Of a stretch of DNA of 64,000 nucleotides, positions 58,865 to 64,000 are shown piece by piece; the first letter of the stretch is position 1; each line of letters begins with the position of its first letter. The stretch lies in NCBI RefSeq assembly GCF_003265705.1, contig NW_020312775.1, positions 393,074-457,073 of the forward strand. Direction: 5' to 3'. A program made the position numbers and the translations under genes. This DNA comes from Callorhinus ursinus (lineage: Eukaryota > Chordata > Mammalia > Carnivora > Otariidae). The notes under the pieces are model-generated. The model was not told where the DNA came from and did not search any database. It worked only from the letters and a program-made list of their open reading frames with translations.

Positions 58865-59640
58865 GTTTCATCTCTATGTCTGTCTTTGTTCTCCGCTTTC
58901 CCTATCTCAGTCAAGTCAACTCTACTTCCTTGCCTCAGAATAACTGTGTGGCAAGACTTTCCAGATTTTCTTTCCCTTGCCAAATCCCAAGTCCACTGTA
59001 ACAGAGTTTGGGGAGTGAGGGATTTCCCTCACACCAAAGAGAGATCCCCACTAAAGAGAAATCCCCACTCCCACTGGAGGGGGAAAGAGAGAGGTCTTTC
59101 AGTCCCTTGAAGAAGTGGGACCTCTAGCCTGTTCCCTGGCAGCCCAGAAAAGGAGTAGAAACTCAAGGTTGATGACCTGGATCCTACCCAGGGCTCCCAG
59201 CCTCACCAAATTCCTGTGTCCTCTATGCCAAGCATGGCACAGAAACTGCCTAACTGTCCCACCTGGAAACTTGGATAACAGTTCTATAACTAATGTGGAA
59301 AGATATCCCCTTGTAGACAGAGTTTAATATAGTCTACATATTTTTTAGAAAATAAAAACATCTAGTATTTTTTTTACACCTGAGTCTGAGAACTAAGTTT
59401 CATACCTACTACATGAAATGTCACCAAAAGGGGAAGAGTATGATTATTATATTTTGTTATTATGAAAAAAATCTATTGCCAGAATGTTTGTGAGGCACTT
59501 TCATTAACTAATAAAAGGCATCCCCTGCAATGTGACCTGAAAAAAAATAATTCCAGGATAACATATACAGTATGATGCAATATTAAACACACACAGCTGC
59601 ACTCTTACACAGAGAGAAAGACAAGGAATGGTAATTATTG
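58865..59640. other. No recognised gene; 3' flank of the ARMCX-like ORF
   Basis: No ARM-repeat coding sequence is seen on the minus strand here. Short frames only. Confidence 0.4.
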
Positions 59641-59650
59641 ATGGCTTATT

Positions 59651-59656
59651 TTTATT
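59651..59656 (-). terminator. AATAAA poly(A) signal just after the small ORF
   Basis: AATAAA on the minus strand begins 8 nt after the TAA stop. Cleavage there would leave a 3' UTR of only a few tens of nucleotides, which is unusually short. The signal lies in AT-rich DNA and could be fortuitous. Confidence 0.3.
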
Positions 59657-59663
59657 TTCTTCC

Positions 59664-59834
59664 TTACAGTTTTCTGTACTTTCTAAACTTTTTGTAGGCA
59701 GGATTAATGTCTTTTGAATCAGCTGGTTTCTTGTTCTGCTCTCCACCACAGGTCAGTTGGTATATGTAGTACCAGGTGCCAGACCCGACCACCAGTCCCG
59801 CTGCCATCAAGCCCAAATTCTGGGCACGGCCCAT
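59664..59834 (-). CDS. ARMCX/ARMC10-like anchor-only small protein (56 aa), candidate gene
   Basis: This is a 56-codon ORF from ATG (59834) to TAA (59664), with an in-frame TGA upstream so that this ATG must be the start. The product begins MGRAQNLGLMAAGLVVGSGT and continues with WYYIYQLT, then CGGEQNKK and a lysine/arginine-rich tail ending KYRKL. Residues about 7-27 form one hydrophobic segment. The pattern MG-x-A/R...AAGLV-x-G-x-G...IY-x-LT-x-G..QNK matches, as I recall it, the N-terminal outer-mitochondrial-membrane anchor of ARMCX1/3/6 and ARMC10. In those proteins armadillo repeats follow; here the frame stops and I see no ARM sequence downstream in any minus frame. ARMCX genes usually carry 5' non-coding exons and the whole CDS in one exon, and this layout fits. 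An AATAAA lies 8 nt past the stop. The ORF could be a functional mini-protein, a truncated paralogue, or the first coding exon of a longer gene via ACT|GTAAGG at the stop. Family resemblance is fairly sure; function is unknown. Confidence 0.6.
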   Translation of the reverse strand: MGRAQNLGLMAAGLVVGSGTWYYIYQLTCGGEQNKKPADSKDINPAYKKFRKYRKL

Positions 59835-59933
59835 GCTGCAGCTGCTGCGAGTATCTCAAGGGTCTCCCCCAGACTAGTGAGAACACGTTGGAGGCGGGAG
59901 TCTGGAACAGCAGCCAAGTGGAATCTAAGGGGC

Positions 59934-60496
59934 CTGGGTGTTTGGGGAGGAGGGAAAAGGAAGTGAGGCGTTGGACTTCTTCTTTTGCATCCCCACCCCA
60001 CCACTAATGGATGGACCAGCAGACACAGACAGACCAAAGTCACAAGCAGACAGGAACAGGAGATATGGGGACTCAATGCTCCGGTGAATGCACCAACACC
60101 GGAACGTGGGTCCAAGCCCCGACCTTCCCTATTCCAGATCCAGCGTGTCAGACCTGTCTCCCACCTCACAGTTCCCCCATCTCTCTGCTCCCTGATAACG
60201 GCTTCTTCCCCTCTGCCTCTCCAGTCACCTAAGCCAACCATTTCGGCTGCTGTTACGGCCCTGCCTTTTACAAGACACGAAAAAGAGGCTGGGTTCTGGC
60301 GTCCCCATGGGGAAACACAGAAGCGCTTCCAAAGTCAGCAATTGTGCTGCTACCCTCCACCCTCACTCCAGGAGTCTTCAATCAACACCCACCCTCACAC
60401 CGACATACAGGAATCAGGAACGGTTTCCTCCTCGTCCTCCTCCTCCGTCCTTGCCCACAATCACGCCACCGCCAAGGAAATAGGAAGCTGGTTACC
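59934..60496 (-). other. Predicted 5'-UTR intron (about 562 bp)
   Basis: On the minus strand the intron starts with GTAACC (60495) and ends with a strong pyrimidine tract (cttccttttccctcctcccc) followed by aaacacccag at 59934. Both splice sites obey GT-AG. The interval is GC-rich and falls inside the CpG-rich promoter region. Several open frames cross it (for example 59807-60241 on the minus strand and 59985-60536 on the plus strand), but they look like chance openness of GC-rich DNA. Confidence 0.4.
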
Positions 60497-60545
60497 TGAG
60501 CGGAACCGCTGTCTGGACCAACACTTCAGTACGTAGGCTTCTGGT
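60497..60545 (-). other. Probable non-coding exon 1 of the ARMCX-like gene
   Basis: Read on the minus strand, sequence downstream of the E-box runs to ...ggttccgctcag|gtaacc, a good CAG|GTAAC splice donor with the exon ending at 60496/60497. The 5' end is not determined; the start here simply places transcription initiation beside the E-box. No ATG-led frame of note lies in it. Short 5' non-coding exons upstream of a single coding exon are usual in the ARMCX family. Confidence 0.4.
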
Positions 60546-60665
60546 CACGTGAGGCTACGTCACTGGTGAGTTCGGGTCCCAAATTTCCCCTCCTATTATT
60601 AGCAAAGCGGAGGGCGACCCGCCCCTTCCCCACCACCACTACCGCGCCGCCCGGCCACTGTCGCT
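60497..60665 (-). promoter_or_regulatory. CpG-rich promoter with E-box, CRE-like and GC boxes
   Basis: The palindromic E-box TCACGTGA is at 60545-60552 and is followed at 60556-60562 by TACGTCA (TGACGTA on the minus strand, a CRE-like site). GC boxes (cccgcccc) and a run of CpGs (accgcgccgcccggcc) lie at about 60615-60655. CpG density here is far above the rest of the window. I recall that BEX, TCEAL/WEX and GASP/ARMCX genes of eutherian Xq22 share an E-box-containing promoter/first-exon motif called the BGW motif, and this E-box arrangement is compatible with it. Direction is assigned from the minus-strand exon/intron signals; bidirectional activity is possible. Confidence 0.6.
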
Positions 60666-61005
60666 TTTTTTAGTCTTTGCACAGCCAACAAATATGTTGC
60701 CTTTCTGATTACTGGAAGGGGCAGCATCTTCCCCTGGGCTACTGGCCAATTCTACTGCTTCTCTGGGAGAATGGTCCCATCATTTGCTCCCTCCGCCTTG
60801 TTTCTTTTGGAATCCCTAAGGTTCTTGTCTGTAGTCCTGAAAATGCCTGGAAATGGGGATGGGGGAAGGGATGTCACGAAAGGGAGCGGAAAGAAAAAAT
60901 GAATTTTGTTATTTTCTTGTTAGCACTGTTCTGTTCCTTTTTTAAAACACTAAGTATGCATCCTTTTTATTATCAGAAAATATGATAGAACTATATTCAT
61001 TTAAC
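60666..61005. other. Upstream flank of the CpG-rich promoter
   Basis: A 102-codon plus-strand frame (60677-60985) has no recognisable domain; probably chance. Confidence 0.35.
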
Positions 61006-61019
61006 AAAAAAAGATTCAC

Positions 61020-61212
61020 AGGGGCGCCTGGGTGGCTCAATCATTAAGCGTCTGCCTTTGGCTCAGGTCATGATCCCAGGGTCCTGGGATCGAGCCCCGC
61101 ATGGGGCTCCCTGCTCAGCAGGAAGCCTGCTTCTCCCTCTCCCACTCCCCCTGCTTGTGTTCCCTCTCTCGCTGTGTCTCTCTCTGTGTCAAATAAATAA
61201 ATAAAATATTTT
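61020..61212 (+). mobile_element. Young Can-SINE, 14-bp perfect TSD
   Basis: Head ggggcgcctgggtggctcaa. TSD aaaaaaagattcac at 61006-61019 and 61213-61226. Confidence 0.95.
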
Positions 61213-61424
61213 AAAAAAAGATTCACTTAAAAATGACATATCATAAACAATCATACTTACTGCATAATGAGTTTTGCACATGCCACTCAAATCAATCTTA
61301 ATTTCTTCTACAACTTGTCACATGACAAGATCCTGATTTAGTGAATCAGAGGGTTTACAAATCTACTAATCTGGTATAACCAAGTAAGCTTTATTTCTGG
61401 AATGCAAGAGAGTTGTTCAATGTT

Positions 61425-62063
61425 CGAAAGCCATTCGTTCATTTATTCAACACATTTACTGAGCACCTACTACATGCCATGCATTGCTCTTATTGCTGTG
61501 GTTACAGCAATGAATAAAAAAGACCTCAATCTCTATTCTCATGGTCCTTACATTGTAGTCAGAGAGACAAACAACAAACAAGATAAATAAAAAAAATATG
61601 CAGTATATTATTGTTAGTGATACCTACTACAAAGAGAAAAAATAAAGGCAAAAAGGACGATATGAAAAGTTGAGATGGGTTGAACACTTAGTGTGACCCG
61701 AGAAGGAATCACTAGGAAGGAAACCTTCAGTAAAGACCTGAATTCAATGAGGAATCTAAGTATGGTGATATTTTGGGTAAGAATATCCTAGGCAGGAGAA
61801 CAAGGAAATGAAAAGGCTCTGTGAAGGAAACAAGCCCAGTATATTCCAAGAACATCAAGGAAACCAAGATGGCTGAGCTAGAGAGAGAATAATAGAAGAT
61901 GAAACAGAGAGATAATGAGGTTGAAGAGAGTAGGGTCTTGTAAATTATAGTAAAGACATTTGCATTTACTCTAAACATCAGGGGAAGTGGGGGTGGGGGA
62001 GAGCAGAGTTTGAATTTGAGGGATGTGTTGAGAATAGACTATAGCATACTAGAGTGGCAGGGA
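61425..62063 (-). mobile_element. L2 3' part
   Basis: tttactgagcacctactaca, ttacattgtagtcagagaga, aagacctgaattcaatgagg, gagggatgtgttgagaatag. Carries the 29-bp L1 micro-insertion at its end. Confidence 0.85.
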
Positions 62064-62077
62064 ACCCAGTCAATCTA

Positions 62078-62106
62078 TACACTTTTTTTATTATGTTATG
62101 TTAATC
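62078..62106 (-). mobile_element. Micro-insertion of L1 3' end (29 bp)
   Basis: The sequence acttttttta-ttatgttatg-ttaatc is the last ~20 nt of the L1 3' end plus a short T (poly-A) tract. It is flanked by a perfect 14-bp TSD, acccagtcaatcta, at 62064-62077 and 62107-62120, inside old L2 sequence. Confidence 0.85.
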
Positions 62107-62120
62107 ACCCAGTCAATCTA

Positions 62121-62974
62121 AATCATTCATTGCAACAGCAAACCAAAGGAGAAAAGAAACCTTTCAAGTAAAGTGTTTGATAAACTTAGTCATTCCTGAA
62201 TATTAAAAAACTGTTAGTAAAATAGGAATAGGAGGAAACTTAGTTTATGCAATAAAGAATTATATATAATTTAACAAATCATTCTTGGTTATGTTAAATC
62301 AGATATAAAAGAAAATATCCTTATCCTGATAAGGAATATATCAGACGATCTTCTGACCTGGCAGATTCATCACTCCTTGTGGGCTACCAAGACCACAGAA
62401 CTTATGACTTGGCTCCACTCACTGACATTATTTCTTTGTATTGCTTTTTTTTTTTGCAGTACTGGTAAACATAAGTGAAAATAACCTTGAAAAAAGGGAG
62501 AGAATAACCCTGGTAAATACAACTCCTTATTGACAATGTGTCCTCTTTCCAGTCTTTCCAGTTATGTCCTTCTCTCCCTAACCAGTATCACTTTTTGGTT
62601 TTCGCCATTGAGAACCTTGTTGGGGGCACTTCAGGTAGTAAAGGCCATAAGTAATTTGTCTTTCCTAGTCTATCTTTTACTGCATTTTTACAATGGGCAA
62701 GTACTTTCGTAATCAGAAACTATCTGAAAATTGGAACTCAATGATGCAATTATTTAATGCATGGAGAAAAAGCTTGGATCTGAAGACATCAAAGTGTGGC
62801 AATCTCTACATGGAAGTTTTATGGGGAATATTAATTTGTGTCTTTTTTTGTATTTTTCAAATGTTCTATGAGGCTTTAGTAATTTAATTTTATGGCAAAA
62901 TTGTCAACCTGAAAATGTTTTAAGAGCTCTCCTCACTATTAAAACATTTCCTCATACATGTTTAAAAAAAGAAA
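62121..62974. other. No recognised gene
   Basis: AT-rich; short frames only. Some phrases near 62140-62230 (aacctttcaagtaaagtgtt) may be old L1 debris. Confidence 0.35.
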
Positions 62975-63590
62975 AAGAAAAAAGGAGAGAATATGTCAGA
63001 AACAGCAAAAGTTACACTAAATGATGAAACAAAAGAGGCATTCCCATTTTCTTCAAGAATAAGATCAGGAGGCTCTCGGGCACCACATTACTCAACAGAG
63101 TTCTGGAGGTTCTGATCAATGTAGCACATGCAGAAAAGAAAAGAAAAAAGGTATAAATATTGGAAGGGAAGAAATTAAAAAAAATCATCATTTGCAGATG
63201 ATCATGTATAAATACGTGGAAAAACCAAAGGATCACCTGAAAACTATTGGAATTAATAAGATAGATCACAAAAATTGGCAGATACAAAATAAATATATAA
63301 TAGTAGAACATGTTCCTCAAGCAGAAAATTCTCTATCAGAAATTGCAACTGGACAAAGAATAGCATTTCAGCAACAAAGACTACTAAATACCTAGGAAAA
63401 ACCTAACAAGTAATAGGAATTATTTAGCTGAAGAAACTTATGAAATCTCATTAACAAACATAAAAATAGATCTGAACAAAATGGAAACATACCATATTCC
63501 TGGAGGGGAAGTCTCAATTTTAAGATGTTACTGTTTTCCAAATTAATTTGCAGACTTATTACAATTACAATACAAATTCCAAATGCTTAT
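62975..63590 (+). mobile_element. Old L1 ORF2 (RT region)
   Basis: aaagaggcattcccattttc, tcatttgcagatgatcatg (RT active-site box region), ctaaatacctaggaaaaacc and gaaacataccatattcctgg. Confidence 0.8.
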
Positions 63591-64000
63591 TATGTGTTTA
63601 GTGTTGCTCAATCTGGAACTAGATTAATAACCACAAGTGCACCTACTAATATGTGCATATAAAGGACAGTGGAAATTGTTAGCAGTGGCTGAGAGTGGAA
63701 GATATCACAGAGCTCTTTCTCTGTATACTTTATATATTTCTTGATTATTCTGAATATGTTTAACCATTAATATATGTTATTTTTTTCAACAGAAAAGAAA
63801 AAAAAAACAAGAGTTTCCTAATCAGGATTATTATATATAACACTCTCTAGGCCATTGTATCAGTTCTTAATATCTAGGGGAGCAGTCACAGACCCTTTCA
63901 GAAACTGATGGGGTCAGTGACCTCAATCCCACTCCCCCCAAAAATGCACTTAGCCACACATACACTCACAAACAAAACCCTGTGTACCATTCCAGGTACA
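63591..64000. other. No recognised feature
   Basis: AT-rich with an A-rich run near 63790; nothing supported. Confidence 0.35.

Noticed and set aside
59985..60536. 183-aa plus-strand ORF and 144-aa minus-strand ORF (59807-60241) in the CpG-rich region
   Set aside because: Overlapping open frames on both strands in GC-rich DNA crossing a predicted intron; no recognisable domain. The minus one includes the coding exon only out of frame.
60677..60985. 102-aa plus ORF just beyond the CpG-rich promoter
   Set aside because: No domain, no clear start context; probably chance, although bidirectional transcription was considered.
1..64000. CRISPR arrays, bacterial operons, ribosome binding sites, phage or toxin systems
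   Set aside because: The window is vertebrate nuclear DNA; spaced repeats here are SINEs, LINEs and microsatellites.

Overview
This window is mammalian nuclear DNA, almost certainly from a carnivore. The diagnostic element is a tRNA-Lys-derived Can-SINE. Sixteen copies or part-copies are present, most with clear target-site duplications (TSDs). The young LINE-1 3' ends (a short T-rich or polyA end next to atgttaatcaccatacat) look most like those of arctoid caniforms (bear, seal or mustelid); that narrower placement is from memory. AT-rich intergenic DNA dominates, and about half of it is recognisable retrotransposon sequence: young and old L1, L2, MIR and Can-SINE, with two LTR-like blocks. 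There are no prokaryotic features.

Layout. 1-7.7 kb: old L1, L2 and MIR debris with one small young L1. 7.88-14.92 kb: a complete-length but decayed young L1 on the minus strand, bounded by a 15-16 bp TSD and carrying its 5' UTR/promoter, ORF1 and ORF2. 15.8-18.6 kb: a plus-strand young L1 fragment joined directly to the 3' half of a Can-SINE. 18.8-23.6 kb: SINEs, a SINE split by an L1, and old L1 tails. 23.6-24.94 kb and 54.34-55.69 kb: two nearly identical copies of a ~1.33 kb segment in opposite orientation about 30 kb apart; each contains an ancient L2. 25-54 kb: SINEs with clean TSDs, old L1, an LTR-like block at 32.4-32.8 kb, and a 400-base assembly gap inside a TTTC microsatellite. 57.9-58.9 kb: a second LTR-like block with a TATA box and a 58-bp tandem duplication.

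The only convincing cellular gene signal is at 59.65-60.66 kb on the minus strand. It has a GC-rich promoter with a TCACGTGA E-box, a CRE-like TGACGTA and GC boxes. A probable short non-coding exon 1 ends in a CAG|GTAAC donor. After a 562-bp intron, a pyrimidine-rich acceptor leads to exon 2, which holds a 56-codon ORF. Its product resembles only the N-terminal mitochondrial membrane anchor of the ARMCX/ARMC10 family, and no armadillo repeats follow. If expressed, it would be an anchor-only ARMCX-like small protein. The E-box promoter, the ARMCX similarity and the L1-rich surroundings suggest the eutherian X-linked ARMCX/BEX/TCEAL/GPRASP neighbourhood (Xq22-like). This is inference.

Boundaries of old repeats are estimates by eye (roughly +/-20-50 bp). 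Boundaries given with TSDs are read directly. No alignment or database search was run.
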